From Rhodospirillaceae bacterium (GTDB lineage Bacteria > Pseudomonadota > Alphaproteobacteria > SHVZ01), in assembly GCA_016792585.1 (NCBI GenBank), contig JAEULB010000194.1, positions 1 through 34,502 of the forward strand: 34,502 nucleotides of DNA. The letters run 5' to 3'. The notes under the pieces were generated by a model. The model saw only the letters and a list, made by a program, of their open reading frames with translations, was not told the origin of the DNA and did no database searches. The position numbers were made by a program, and so were the translations under genes. Positions 24,304 through 34,369 of the stretch are shown here, piece by piece (position 1 is the stretch's first letter; every line of letters begins with the position of its first letter).

Positions 24304-25161
24304 ATGTCCGTCACCTTCCGCCCGCTCAAGGGTACTTTCGGCGCCGAGGTCGTCGGCATCGATCCGACGCTGGCGGTCGACGAGGCGACCTTTTGCGCCG
24401 TCGAGGACGCCTGGACCCGCCATTCGATCCTGCTGTTCCGCGGGCTCACGATGAGCCCCGAGCAGCACATCGCGTTCACCCGGAGGCTCGGCCCGCTGCA
24501 CATCATGGGGCCGCCGCAGTACAATCTTCCCGACCATCCGGAAGTCTTCGTCGTCGCCAACGCCGAGCGCGAGGGCAAGCCCTTCGGCATGCGCCGGGTG
24601 GGCTTAGGCTTTCACACCGACGGCGAGGACAAGGCCCGCCCCAACGCCGGCTCGTTCCTGCATGCGCACAAGGTGCCGCCCGAAGGCGGCGACACGATGT
24701 GGGCCGACATGTACCAGGCTTGGGACACGCTGCCGGCCGAGACCAAGCGCAAGGTCTTAGGGAAACGCGCGCGCTTCAGCCGCGTCGACCTGCACCATGT
24801 CCATTATCCTCTCGAGCCGGCCTATACCCCGGAGCAGATCCGCGACCGACCGGACGTCTGGCATCCGATCGCCCGAAAGCATCCGAAGTCGGGACGGACG
24901 GCGCTCTACATGGGCCGCTGGGCGGTCGATATCGAGGGGATGCCGAAGGACGAGGGCCGCGCGCTGATCCAGGAGCTTCAGGAGCACAGCCAGAAACCGG
25001 AGTTCATCTACCGGCATTCCTGGCGGGTCGGCGACGCGATGCTCTGGGACAACCGTTGCACCCAGCACTGCGCGACCGAGTTCGATGACAAGCGTTACAT
25101 CCGGATGATGTACCGGACCACGCTCGACGGCGAGGTCCCGCTGATGGCGACGGCGGCCTAG
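24304..25161 (+). CDS. TauD/TfdA-family Fe(II)/2-oxoglutarate dioxygenase (first copy)
   Basis: Non-haem iron oxygenase, 285 residues. The metal triad is His104 and Asp106 (FHTDGED) and His255 (TQHCATEF); Arg267/Arg271 (YIRMMYRTTL) should bind 2-oxoglutarate. Positions fall very close to those in E. coli TauD. Such enzymes hydroxylate taurine, sulfonates, herbicide-like aryl ethers, carnitine-like or other acids; the substrate is not readable. CGGAGGGG sits well before the ATG. It is the last gene of the amidase/Dpp-importer operon, 21 bp after the ATPase. Its TAG overlaps the stop of the opposing TauD-like gene in CTAG. Confidence 0.93.
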   Translation: MSVTFRPLKGTFGAEVVGIDPTLAVDEATFCAVEDAWTRHSILLFRGLTMSPEQHIAFTRRLGPLHIMGPPQYNLPDHPEVFVVANAEREGKPFGMRRVGLGFHTDGEDKARPNAGSFLHAHKVPPEGGDTMWADMYQAWDTLPAETKRKVLGKRARFSRVDLHHVHYPLEPAYTPEQIRDRPDVWHPIARKHPKSGRTALYMGRWAVDIEGMPKDEGRALIQELQEHSQKPEFIYRHSWRVGDAMLWDNRCTQHCATEFDDKRYIRMMYRTTLDGEVPLMATAA

Positions 25162-26045
25162 AGCGCCAGCACCGGCCGCTCGCCCTGAAGCGCGGTGCGG
25201 TGCATCAGGCGGATGGTATTGGGATCGAACGGGTCGCGCCGGTGCATGACCGCTCGGTTGTCCCACATCACCATGTCGCCCATCTCCCAGACCTGGCCCC
25301 AGACGAACCGGTCCTGGACCACATGCGTCCAGATCTGGTTCAGCAAGTCCTCGCTCTCATCCAGCGGCAGGCCGATGATCCAGGGCTTGCGGCGGCCGCC
25401 GAGATAGAGCGCCCTCTTGCCTGACTCGCCATGCGTGCGCACGATCGGGTGCGGCATGCCCGGCCAGGTGCGGATGTCGTCGTTCTCCGGCTTGGTCTCG
25501 CCCATGCGGATGTCGCCGCGGCCGTCATAGACCTTCTGGTGATGGATGAAGCGCCCCTCGACCGCCTTCTTCAGGTGGTCGGGCAAGGTCTCGTAAGCCA
25601 TGTACATGTTGAGGAAGTAGGTATTGCCGCCGGCCGGCGGCAGCTTGATCGCGCGCAGGATCGAGGCCGCCGGCGGCCGCTCCTGGAACCAGGTGTCGGT
25701 GTGCCACTTGACCTCGCCGTCGCCGAGATCGCCAGCGGGCGAGCCGTCGGCCTTCTTGGCGTTGCTGATAACCAGGATCTCGCGATGCGCGCCGTGCGTG
25801 CCTTCCTGCATCTGGCGCGGATGGATCACGAACTTGCCGAGCATCGCCGAGAAGCGGATCTGCTGCTCGTCGGTGATCTTGGTGTGGCGGAAGCGGACGA
25901 CGAGATTGTCGACCCAGGCGCGGCGCATCTGGTCGACGTCTTCCTGAGTGAAATCGTCGAACGGGAAGTCGACGATATCGGCGCCGAGCGGCCCGCCGGT
26001 CGGCTTGACCTTGAACCTGGCGTTCTTGCCGATGCTCGTATCCAT
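25158..26045 (-). CDS. TauD/TfdA-family Fe(II)/2-oxoglutarate dioxygenase (second copy)
   Basis: Non-haem iron oxygenase, 295 residues. The triad is His115 and Asp117 (WHTDTWF) and His268 (AVMHRRDPFD), with Arg279/Arg283 (IRLMHRTAL) for 2-oxoglutarate. It is clearly diverged from the convergent copy, with different N-terminus and insertions, so this is not a recent duplication. I chose the ATG at 26045, preceded by GAGGAGCGGG; the frame continues to 26102 but only through the previous gene. It lies 11 bp after the PotA-like ATPase gene and is the last gene of that operon, so it probably acts on the imported compound. Confidence 0.93.
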   Translation of the reverse strand: MDTSIGKNARFKVKPTGGPLGADIVDFPFDDFTQEDVDQMRRAWVDNLVVRFRHTKITDEQQIRFSAMLGKFVIHPRQMQEGTHGAHREILVISNAKKADGSPAGDLGDGEVKWHTDTWFQERPPAASILRAIKLPPAGGNTYFLNMYMAYETLPDHLKKAVEGRFIHHQKVYDGRGDIRMGETKPENDDIRTWPGMPHPIVRTHGESGKRALYLGGRRKPWIIGLPLDESEDLLNQIWTHVVQDRFVWGQVWEMGDMVMWDNRAVMHRRDPFDPNTIRLMHRTALQGERPVLAL

Positions 26046-26056
26046 GTCCCGCTCCT

Positions 26057-27125
<1,069 letters not shown>

Positions 27126-27133
<8 letters not shown>

Positions 27134-27935
27134 GTCCCTGCTCCTGGTAGAGGAAGTTGCCGATGCCGACGAAGCGGCCAAGAACCGCGATCAGCACCAG
27201 CGGGATCAGCAGCGACAGGATCGACAGCGCCGCCAAGGTCGGGGCGAAGCCGAAGTCGAGGAACGACATGATCGCGACCGTGACCGGACGCTGGCCCGGC
27301 TTGGCTATGAACAGCGACATGTTGATGTCGGTGAAGCTGTGGATGAAGGCGAAGGCCATGCCGGCGAAGATGCCGGGCATGATGATCGGGAAGGTCACGT
27401 AGCGAAGCACCGAGAGCGGCCCGGCGCCGAGGTTGGCCGCAGCCTGCTCGACGCTTCCCGGCATCGCCTGAAGGCTGATCGCGATCGTCCGCACGCTGAA
27501 CGGCAGGCAGATGATCACATGCCCAATCAGGAGTGCCCAGTAACCGAGCCAGCGGCCGAGCCCGATCACGGTCAGGAACTGCAGCAGTGCGATGCCGGTG
27601 ACCAGCGTCGGCAGGATCAAGGGTCCGAGCGTGATCGTTCGGACGATCGTCTTCCCCGGAAAATCGTAGCGCTGGAAGGCGAAGGCCAAAGGAACACCGA
27701 TCGCGGTCGCGATCACGGCGGTCAGTGCCGCGAGCTCCAGGCTGAACATCAGCGGCTGTACCCATTGCGGGGCGAAGGCCTCGCCCCACCAGCGGAGCGA
27801 GAAGCCGCGCGGCGGAAAGAACGAGCGGTTGGTGCCGTTGAAGGCGACCGCGGCGGTGATCAGGATCGGGCCCAGGATGAACAGATAGATCACCGCGACC
27901 GTGACCTTGAGCAGCGTCCAAGGCCCCTTGTTCAT
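27126..27935 (-). CDS. Polyamine-type ABC importer permease (PotC-like)
   Basis: Second membrane subunit, 269 residues. The first helix is at about 7-30, followed by the periplasmic FNGTNRSFFPPRGFSLRWWG segment, characteristic of PotC/YdcV permeases. The EAA loop reads EQAAANLGAGPLSVLRYVTF. The ATG at 27935 shares one base with the PotB-like TGA stop, and the end overlaps the ATPase gene by 8 bases. Family assignment is firm. Confidence 0.94.
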
Positions 27936-28789
27936 CAGGCCCTCCGTCCGCCGAGCGCCGAGGTCAGCAGCAATAGCGCGATCGAGCTGATCAGCAGGAT
28001 CGCGCCCATCGCCGAGCCCAGCGCCCAGTCGAGCGCCTGGACCATGAAGCTCCGGATCAGCGTCGCCATGACCTGCGTCCCCGGACCGCCGAGGATCGCC
28101 GGCGTCGCATAGGCGCTGATCGCGATCGCGAAGGCGAGCAGGAAGCCGCCGACGATGCCGGGCCAGGTCAGCGGCAGGGTCACCGTGAGGAAGGTGCGCA
28201 CCCGCCCGGCACCAAGGCTCATCGCCGCACGCTCGACGTTCGGGTTGAGTCCATTGAGCGAAGCCATGATGGTGAGCACGCCGTACGGCAGGAGCGCATG
28301 GCTCAACCCGATCGTGATCGCCATCGACGACGGCAGGAGGGCCAGCGGCTGGTCGATTATGCCGAGCGCGAGCAGGCCGGAGTTGATCGCTCCCTCCCGG
28401 TTGAGGATCACCCACCAGCCGTAGGTGCGGACGATCACGCTGGCGAGCAGCGGCGAGAGCGACAGCGCGATCAGGAAGCCGCGCCAGGGGCTGGTGGTCC
28501 GCACCAGGAAGTAGGCCAGCGGATACGACAGCACGATCACGACGACGCCGACCGCGATACCGATCCCGAAGGTCCTCAAGATCGCCTGCTGGTAGAGCGG
28601 CCGGCTGAGGAGGTCGGCATAGTTCTGGGTGGTCCAGACGCCGGTCATGATGACGCCGTCGGACTCGATGAAGCTCGCCGACAGCAGGAAGGCCGTCGGG
28701 ATCACGAAGAAGACGAGCAGGAAGGCCGCCGGCAGCGCCACCAGCAGGAATGGCACGATCGGCCGGGGCCGGGCGGACGACACGATCAC
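27935..28789 (-). CDS. Polyamine-type ABC importer permease (PotB-like)
   Basis: First membrane subunit, 284 residues, six predicted helices beginning at about 11-38. LSPLLASVIVRTYGWWVIL and the EAA loop (ERAAMSLGAGRVRTFLTVTL) are typical of PotB/YdcU permeases. The start is GTG at 28789, with GGAGGG eight bases upstream; a second in-frame GTG two codons later is an alternative. The gap to the binding-protein stop is only 24 bp and, unlike the other binding-protein operons here, holds no strong hairpin. Confidence 0.92.
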   Translation of the reverse strand: MIVSSARPRPIVPFLLVALPAAFLLVFFVIPTAFLLSASFIESDGVIMTGVWTTQNYADLLSRPLYQQAILRTFGIGIAVGVVVIVLSYPLAYFLVRTTSPWRGFLIALSLSPLLASVIVRTYGWWVILNREGAINSGLLALGIIDQPLALLPSSMAITIGLSHALLPYGVLTIMASLNGLNPNVERAAMSLGAGRVRTFLTVTLPLTWPGIVGGFLLAFAIAISAYATPAILGGPGTQVMATLIRSFMVQALDWALGSAMGAILLISSIALLLLTSALGGRRA

Positions 28790-28813
28790 GGTCCGCCCTC
28801 CCGGGCCGTCGTC

Positions 28814-29899
28814 CTAGGCCATGACCTCCTGCCAGCGGCGGGTCCAGTCGCGACGCTTGGCGGCGATCACCTCGCTGTCGGGGAAGTCGGTCGCGGCCAT
28901 CTGCGCCTCGGTCGTGATCTGCGCGTCCTTGTAGGCCTGCGGCCAGTCGGTGATGTCCGGCCGGCCGGGGCTGGAATAGTAGGCCAAGTGGAAGGCGCGC
29001 TGCACGTCCTTGTCGAGCCGCCAGTTCAGGAACTCGAAGGCGAGCTTCTTGTTGGTGGCGCCGACCGGCACGCCGGCACAGTTGGCGAGACCGATCGTGC
29101 CCTCCTTCGGAATGGTGAGGCCGATCGGATACTTCTGCGCCTCGTAGTAGGCGGCACGCGCGTTCCAGTAGGGCGCGATCCAGATCTGTTCGTTCTCGAA
29201 ATAGGGTGCCGCGGCAGCCGAGGCCATCACCGTGGCGCCGACCCACTGCTTCTGCGCCTTCAGCTGATCCCAGGCCGGCTCCATGTTGTTGACGCCGCCG
29301 CCCTTGAGCTTGGCCGCCATGATCAGCGCGTAGATCGAGAGCAGGTTGCCCGGCTCGAAGGCCATCACGTGGCCCTTGATCTTGTCGCCGTACTTCCCGG
29401 CGGGTGTCCAGTAGTCGTTCCAGGACTCCGGCTTCTGGATCTGCTTCTTGTTCCAGATCAGCGCCGTGTACTGGTAGGTGTGGACGATGCCGGCGTTGGG
29501 GATGACCTCGAGGCTCTTCTTCCAGACGTTCTTGAGGTTCGGCACCTCCTTCTCGGTGATCGGCTCGAGCAGCTTTTCCTTGGCGCCGAGGATGATCTCC
29601 GGCGGGGTCAGCTCGGCCGCGACGTCGAAGCCGGGCGCGCCGCGGGTGGCACGGATCTTGGCGTAGTCCTCGGAGGCCGAGCCGGCGTCGTCATAGGTGA
29701 TCTTGACGCCGAACTTCTTCTCGAACGGCTCGACCGTCGTCTTCATGAAGATTTCCTGGAACTCACCGCCATAGGCGTTGACGACCAGGGTCTCGGCCGC
29801 GCGGGCGGAGATCACGAACGGAGCGCCGAGGCTGGCCGACGCCGCGGCGGCGCCCTGCAGGAACCGGCGACGGGACGGGCGGATGAGAATGCGCGCCAT
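28814..29899 (-). CDS. Polyamine-type extracellular binding protein (PotD/YdcS-like), Tat-exported
   Basis: Periplasmic binding protein of the PotABCD-like importer, 361 residues. The N-terminus has a textbook twin-arginine motif SRRRFLQ at 9-15, a hydrophobic stretch and ARA-AE cleavage at about 33-35. Mature sequence starts LVVNAYGGEFQEIF, a family pattern, and contains EPGNLLSIYAL and a C-terminal WRLDKDVQRAF. The ATG at 29899 has GGGAGAAAAGG upstream; the in-frame ATG at 29944 lies before the ribosome site. Ligand unknown: polyamine, quaternary amine, opine-like or phosphonate compounds are all possible for the family. Confidence 0.92.
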   Translation of the reverse strand: MARILIRPSRRRFLQGAAAASASLGAPFVISARAAETLVVNAYGGEFQEIFMKTTVEPFEKKFGVKITYDDAGSASEDYAKIRATRGAPGFDVAAELTPPEIILGAKEKLLEPITEKEVPNLKNVWKKSLEVIPNAGIVHTYQYTALIWNKKQIQKPESWNDYWTPAGKYGDKIKGHVMAFEPGNLLSIYALIMAAKLKGGGVNNMEPAWDQLKAQKQWVGATVMASAAAAPYFENEQIWIAPYWNARAAYYEAQKYPIGLTIPKEGTIGLANCAGVPVGATNKKLAFEFLNWRLDKDVQRAFHLAYYSSPGRPDITDWPQAYKDAQITTEAQMAATDFPDSEVIAAKRRDWTRRWQEVMA

Positions 29900-29933
29900 T
29901 GACCTTTTCTCCCTGTTTGGCCCCTTGCACGGG

Positions 29934-29963
29934 ATTGTCGGCACGGGGCTTCCGTCAAGTCAA
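29934..29963 (-). promoter_or_regulatory. Candidate promoter of the PotABCD-like operon
   Basis: On the minus strand TTGACT (29958-29963) and GACAAT (29934-29939) are 18 bases apart, with the -10 about 35 bases before the binding-protein ATG. In the same divergent gap, on the plus strand, a weaker pair TTGTTA (29975-29980) and CTATCC (29998-30003) with 17-base spacing could serve the family 5 binding-protein gene. Confidence 0.4.
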
Positions 29964-30034
29964 TCGACGGGTAGTTGTTAGGCGGCTCCGGCCCGGCCTA
30001 TCCTTGTCGTCCCCGGAACCAGGAGGCACCGACA

Positions 30035-31558
30035 ATGAAGATCAATGCATTCGCTGCGGGGCTCGTGATGGGAACGCTGATGCTCGCCGGCACGCCGGCC
30101 AGCGCCCAGAAATCCGCAGACACGCTTCGCATCGTCCTTCGCGACGCCGTCACCAACGTCGACCCCTACTACAATCAGCTCCGCACCGGCCTGGTCATCG
30201 CGCACCAGTCCTGGGACAACCTGGTCTATCGCGATCCCGAGACCTTCGGCCCGAAGCCGCTGCTGGCGACCTCGTGGAAGATCGTCGACGACACCACGAT
30301 CGAGTTCGCGCTCCGCCGCGGCGTCAAGTTCCACAATGGCGATGCCTTCACCGCCGATGACGTGGTCTACACGCTCAACCTCGTGAGCGCGGCCGACTCC
30401 AAGATCTCGACGCCCGGCAACGCCAACTGGATCGAGAAGGCGGAGAAGATCGACGACTTCAACGTCCGGGTGAAGCTGAAGAGGGCGACGCCGGCGGCGC
30501 TCGAGTACTTCGCCATGGTGCTGGTGATGTACCCGAAGGCCTATCGCGAGAAGGTCGGGCCCGACGGCTACGCCAAGGCGCCGGTCGGCGCCGGCCCCTA
30601 CAGGATCACCAAGGTCGAGGCCGGCCAGATCGACTTCGAACGCTTTGCCGACTATTACGCCGACAGCCCGAAGGGCAAGCCGGCGATCGGCAAGATGCAG
30701 GTCCGCTTCGTGCCCGACGCGGCGACCGAGATGACCGAACTCCTCGCCGGCCGCGCCGACTTCATCTGGAACTTCAATCCCGACCAGTTCGACGCGGTCG
30801 GGCGCATGCCGACCCTGCAGGCGCTCCGCCAGGAGTCGATGCGCGTCGGCTTCCTCCGCTTCGACACCGCCGGCGACCGCGACAGCAACAAGCCGCTGAC
30901 CAACGTCAAGGTCCGCCAGGCGATCTTCCACGCGATCGATCGCGAGCAGATCGCCAAGCAGCTGGTCCAGGGCGGCTCGCGCGTGCCGCCGGCGCCGTGC
31001 TTCCCCTCGCAGTTCGGCTGCGACGGCGAGGCGGCGATGAAGTACGCCTACGACCCGGCCAAGGCCAAGGCCCTGCTGGCCGAGGCGGGATATCCGAACG
31101 GCTTCGAGACCGAGCTCGTCACCTACGTGCTGCCGCAATGGGCGGCTTCGGTGCAGGGCTACCTCAACGCCGTCGGCATCAAGGCGAAGATCAGCCAGCT
31201 CCAGGTCCAGGCCCTCGTCCAGCGCTGCCAGGGTCGGGGCGAGTGCCCGATGGATATGGGCAGCTGGGGCTCCTACTCGATCAACGACGTCTCGGCGGTG
31301 ATGCCCGTGTTCCTCGGCGGCGGAGTCGACGACCATGCCAAGGACGGCGAGATCGAGAAGCTGATCACCGCCGCCGGCACGACGATGAACGCCGACACCC
31401 GCAAGGCCAACTACAGCCAGGCGATCAAGCTGGCCATGGAACGGGCCTACTGGGTGCCGCTGCACACCTACGTCACCACCTACGGCCTGTCGAAGACGCT
31501 GGCCCTGAAGACCTACGCGGACGAGCTGCCGCGCTTCTGGCTCAGCAAGTGGCAGTGA
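30035..31558 (+). CDS. Extracellular solute-binding protein family 5, stand-alone
   Basis: Periplasmic binding protein, 507 residues, with a Sec signal at 1-24 (PASA-QK). Family 5 features include FALRRGVKFHNGDAFTADDVV, APVGAGPYRITKVE and LTNVKVRQAIFHAID. Two close cysteine pairs (PCFPSQFGC and RCQGRGEC) could form disulfides. The ATG at 30035 has AGGAGG nine bases upstream. The gene is alone on its strand: no permease follows, and a strong hairpin ends it. The Dpp-type permease and ATPase genes convergent with it (31612 onward) are the obvious partners, although that operon may have its own binding protein beyond the window. Confidence 0.93.
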   Translation: MKINAFAAGLVMGTLMLAGTPASAQKSADTLRIVLRDAVTNVDPYYNQLRTGLVIAHQSWDNLVYRDPETFGPKPLLATSWKIVDDTTIEFALRRGVKFHNGDAFTADDVVYTLNLVSAADSKISTPGNANWIEKAEKIDDFNVRVKLKRATPAALEYFAMVLVMYPKAYREKVGPDGYAKAPVGAGPYRITKVEAGQIDFERFADYYADSPKGKPAIGKMQVRFVPDAATEMTELLAGRADFIWNFNPDQFDAVGRMPTLQALRQESMRVGFLRFDTAGDRDSNKPLTNVKVRQAIFHAIDREQIAKQLVQGGSRVPPAPCFPSQFGCDGEAAMKYAYDPAKAKALLAEAGYPNGFETELVTYVLPQWAASVQGYLNAVGIKAKISQLQVQALVQRCQGRGECPMDMGSWGSYSINDVSAVMPVFLGGGVDDHAKDGEIEKLITAAGTTMNADTRKANYSQAIKLAMERAYWVPLHTYVTTYGLSKTLALKTYADELPRFWLSKWQ

Positions 31559-31581
31559 CGACCTCGAGGAACTGATCCCTC

Positions 31582-31615
31582 GTAACCCTCCCCGGCTTTG
31601 CCGGGGGAGGGTTAC
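31582..31615. terminator. Bidirectional hairpin terminator between convergent operons
   Basis: Left arm GTAACCCTCCCCGGC (31582-31596), loop TTT, right arm GCCGGGGGAGGGTTAC (31600-31615): a 15-bp stem with one bulged G. It begins 24 bases after the plus-strand stop, and its right arm contains the minus-strand gene's TAA. There is no U-tract, but such CCCTCCCC/GGGGAGGG palindromes are common between convergent genes in high-GC alphaproteobacteria and may be a dispersed repeat. Confidence 0.65.
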
Positions 31616-32571
31616 GTGATGGTCGCCAGGTGGCACTCGACCAGCGCCGGCGCCTTGCGCTGGGTTGCCGGCGCCTCAAGACCGCATCTCTCGATCGCGA
31701 CCGGACAGCGCGGATGGAAGCGGCAGCCGGGCGGAACGTTGGTCGGATCCGGCATGGTATCGCCCAGGCCCGTTTCCGGGATGCCGAGCTTCGGCTCGGG
31801 CGTCAGCACCGAGGCGAGCAGCGCCTTGGTGTAGGGATGGCGCGGGTCGCGGAACAGAGTCTCCGCGTCGTTCTGCTCGACGATGCGTCCCAGATACATG
31901 ACCGCAACCTCGGTCGCGACATGCTCGACCACCGCCAGGTTGTGGCTGATGAAGAGGTATGAGAGCCCGAACTCGCGCCGGAGCTCTGCCAGCAGGTTCA
32001 GGACCTGCGCCTGCACCGAGACGTCGAGCGCCGAGGTCGGCTCGTCGCAGACGACGATGCGCGGGCGCATCACCAACGCACGCGCGATCGCGACCCGCTG
32101 GCGCTGGCCGCCGGAGAGCTGCGCCGGCAGGCGCTCGCCCATCGACGGATCGAGACCGACGCGTTCCAGCATCGCCTCCACCCGCTTCCTGACTTCCCCA
32201 GCGGTCGCCTCGCCCTGCGCCTCCAGCGGCATGCCGACGATGTCGCGAACGCGCCGGCGCGGATTGAGCGACGAGAATGGATCCTGGAACACCGGCTGGA
32301 TCAGCTTCGCGCGTTCGCGGCGATCGAGACCGGCGAGGCGCTTGCCGTCGATCAGCACCTCGCCCGCCGTCGGCTCCAGCAGTCCGAGGATGACCTTCGC
32401 CAGGGTCGACTTGCCGCAGCCGGACTCGCCGACCACGCCCAGGACCTCGCCGGGTTTCAGGCTCAACGACACGCCGTCGACCGCAACCACGCGCTTCGGC
32501 TGGCCGAACAGGCCGGAGCGGACCCTGAACTGCCGGCCGACGTCGCGGACCTCGATCAGCGGTGCGCTCAT
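31612..32571 (-). CDS. Dipeptide-type ABC importer ATPase, DppF type (second Dpp system)
   Basis: ATPase subunit, 319 residues. Walker A GESGCGKS is at 48-55, Q-loop FQDPFSSLNP at 95-104, signature LSGGQ at 152-156, Walker B IVVCDEP at 172-178, and SHNLAV replaces the more common THDL (His retained). The C-terminal extension has CRFHPRCPVAIERC. The ATG at 32571 overlaps the DppD-type TGA by 4 bases; the long open frame further upstream is a shadow. It is the last gene of its operon and its stop codon sits inside the terminator hairpin. Confidence 0.95.
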   Translation of the reverse strand: MSAPLIEVRDVGRQFRVRSGLFGQPKRVVAVDGVSLSLKPGEVLGVVGESGCGKSTLAKVILGLLEPTAGEVLIDGKRLAGLDRRERAKLIQPVFQDPFSSLNPRRRVRDIVGMPLEAQGEATAGEVRKRVEAMLERVGLDPSMGERLPAQLSGGQRQRVAIARALVMRPRIVVCDEPTSALDVSVQAQVLNLLAELRREFGLSYLFISHNLAVVEHVATEVAVMYLGRIVEQNDAETLFRDPRHPYTKALLASVLTPEPKLGIPETGLGDTMPDPTNVPPGCRFHPRCPVAIERCGLEAPATQRKAPALVECHLATIT

Positions 32572-33539
32572 GAGGTCGCCATGTCCTCGGGCGCGATCTG
32601 GCAGAGGTAGTCGTGGTCGACTTCGGGCTTGCGGCGCGCGATCGGTCCGGCGCAATCCGGCCGGACGAGCGCGCAGCGCTGCCGGAAGGCGCAGCCTTCG
32701 AAACCCGAGGTCACGTGCGGCACCATGCCCGGGATCGATCCCAGCGGCTGGTCGCGCCGGATCTTGCCCGGCACCGGCACGCAGGAGAGCAGCCCGCGCG
32801 TATAGGGGTGCATCGGCCGCTCGAACAGCTGCTCGACCGGCGAGCTCTCGACCACCTCGCCCGCATACATCACCGAGACCCGGTGCGCGGTGCGGGCGAC
32901 GACGCCGAGGTCGTGGGTGATCAGCAGGATCGCGAGGCCCAGGTCCTTCTGCAGATCCGCTAGGAGCCGGAGGATCTGCGCCTGGACGGTGACGTCGAGC
33001 GCGGTCGTCGGCTCGTCGGCGATCAGGAGCTCGGGCTCGCACATCAGCGCCATCGCGATCATCACCCGTTGGCGGAGGCCGCCAGAGAGCTGATGCGGAT
33101 ACTGGCCGAGGCGCATCTCGGGCGAGGTGATGCGCACGCGGGCCAGGAGCTCGGCGGCGCGGTCGAGCGCGGCGCGCTTGGAGACGCCGCGGTGGCGGAC
33201 CATGACCTCGGCCATCTGGGATCCGACCGTATAGGCCGGGTTCAGGCTGGTCATCGGCTCCTGGAAGATCATTGCCATGCGGTCGCCGCGGAGCCGCGAC
33301 ATGCCTTTCTCGTCGAGGCCGAGGATGTCCTGGCCGTCGAAGCGCAGCGCAGCCGCATGCCTGAGGCCGTTGTTGGGGAGAAGCCCCATCACCGCGAGAG
33401 CGGTCACCGACTTGCCGCAACCGGACTCGCCGACCAGGCAATGGGTCTCCCCTCGCCTCACCTCGATCGAGGCGCCGCGCACGGCGCTCAAGGTGCCGAA
33501 GGATATCTCGAGCCCGGAAACCTCGAGCAAGGCGCTCAC
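32568..33539 (-). CDS. Dipeptide-type ABC importer ATPase, DppD type (second Dpp system)
   Basis: ATPase subunit, 323 residues. Walker A GESGCGKS is at 37-44, Q-loop [10 protein letters not shown] at 92-101, signature LSGGL at 151-155, Walker B LLIADEP at 171-177, THDLGV switch. The C-terminal extension has the cysteine cluster [14 protein letters not shown]. The start is GTG at 33539, overlapping the permease TGA in GTGA. The N-terminus is shorter than in the plus-strand DppD of this window, lacking the usual insert before AVRG. Confidence 0.94.
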   Translation of the reverse strand: MSALLEVSGLEISFGTLSAVRGASIEVRRGETHCLVGESGCGKSVTALAVMGLLPNNGLRHAAALRFDGQDILGLDEKGMSRLRGDRMAMIFQEPMTSLNPAYTVGSQMAEVMVRHRGVSKRAALDRAAELLARVRITSPEMRLGQYPHQLSGGLRQRVMIAMALMCEPELLIADEPTTALDVTVQAQILRLLADLQKDLGLAILLITHDLGVVARTAHRVSVMYAGEVVESSPVEQLFERPMHPYTRGLLSCVPVPGKIRRDQPLGSIPGMVPHVTSGFEGCAFRQRCALVRPDCAGPIARRKPEVDHDYLCQIAPEDMATS

Positions 33540-34369
33540 GCGACCCGCCCCGTCTTCAGGAGGTCGCGCAACCCGTCGCCGAGCAGGTTGATGCCGAAGA
33601 CCAGAACGAACAGCGACATCCCCGGCACCATGATCACCCAGGGATTGAAGAACATGTAGTCCTTGGCTTCAGCGATCATCAGGCCCCAGGAGGGCAGCGG
33701 CGGCGGCACGCCGAGGCCGAGGAACGACAGCGCCGCCTCGAGCAGGATCGCCAGCGCCATCTCCAGCGTCGCGACCACGGCGAGCGGCGACAGGATGTTG
33801 GGCAGGATCTCGCGGAGCACGATGTAGGGCTGCGAGCAGCCGGCCGACCAGGCGGCGGCGACATAGTCGAGCGTCCGCACCTGCATCGTGGCGACGCGCG
33901 CGACGACGGCGAAGCGGTCCCAGAGCAGGAGTCCAAGTGTCGCGACCACGACGGTCAGCGAGCTTCCGACCAGCGAGACGACCGCCAGCGCCACCAGGAT
34001 CAGCGGGATGGAGAGCCGCGCGGTGATCGTGAACAGCACGACGTCGTCGATGCGGCCGCCGAAGTACCCGCCGATGACGCCGAAGGCGATGCCGATGATC
34101 CCCGACGTCACCACGGTTGCGATCCCGATCAGCATCGAGATCCGGGCGCCGTAGACCAGGCGCGCGAAGTAGTCGCGGCCGAGCCCGTCGGTGCCGAGGA
34201 AGTGCTGAGGCCTCCCGCCTTCCATCCAGGATGGCGGGACGAGTCTCCGGCTGAGGTCCTGGGCGAAGGGATCCTGGGTCGCGACCATCGGGGCGAAGAT
34301 CGCGACCAGCAGCGTGAAGCCGACGATGAACGCGCCGAGCCAGAGCCCCCAGGCGCGCCAGCTCCTCAT
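33536..34369 (-). CDS. Dipeptide-type ABC importer permease, DppC type (second Dpp system)
   Basis: Membrane subunit, 277 residues. The first helix is at about 9-29, with HFLGTDGLGRDYFAR at 56-70 as the DppC signature and LSFLGLGVPPPLPSWG near 215-230. A coupling helix region (YVAAAWSAGCSQPYIVLREI) is present. The ATG at 34369 overlaps the DppB-type TGA by 4 bases and the end overlaps DppD by 4 bases. Family assignment is firm. Confidence 0.95.
   Translation of the reverse strand: MRSWRAWGLWLGAFIVGFTLLVAIFAPMVATQDPFAQDLSRRLVPPSWMEGGRPQHFLGTDGLGRDYFARLVYGARISMLIGIATVVTSGIIGIAFGVIGGYFGGRIDDVVLFTITARLSIPLILVALAVVSLVGSSLTVVVATLGLLLWDRFAVVARVATMQVRTLDYVAAAWSAGCSQPYIVLREILPNILSPLAVVATLEMALAILLEAALSFLGLGVPPPLPSWGLMIAEAKDYMFFNPWVIMVPGMSLFVLVFGINLLGDGLRDLLKTGRVA

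Noticed and set aside
24304..26045. Recent inverted duplication of the TauD-type gene
   Set aside because: The two proteins differ throughout except at iron and 2-oxoglutarate residues, and have different N-termini and insertions.
28790..28813. Hairpin in the gap between the Pot-type binding protein and PotB-like gene
   Set aside because: Only a four-base stem (GCCC/GGGC) can be drawn, far weaker than the three hairpins reported.
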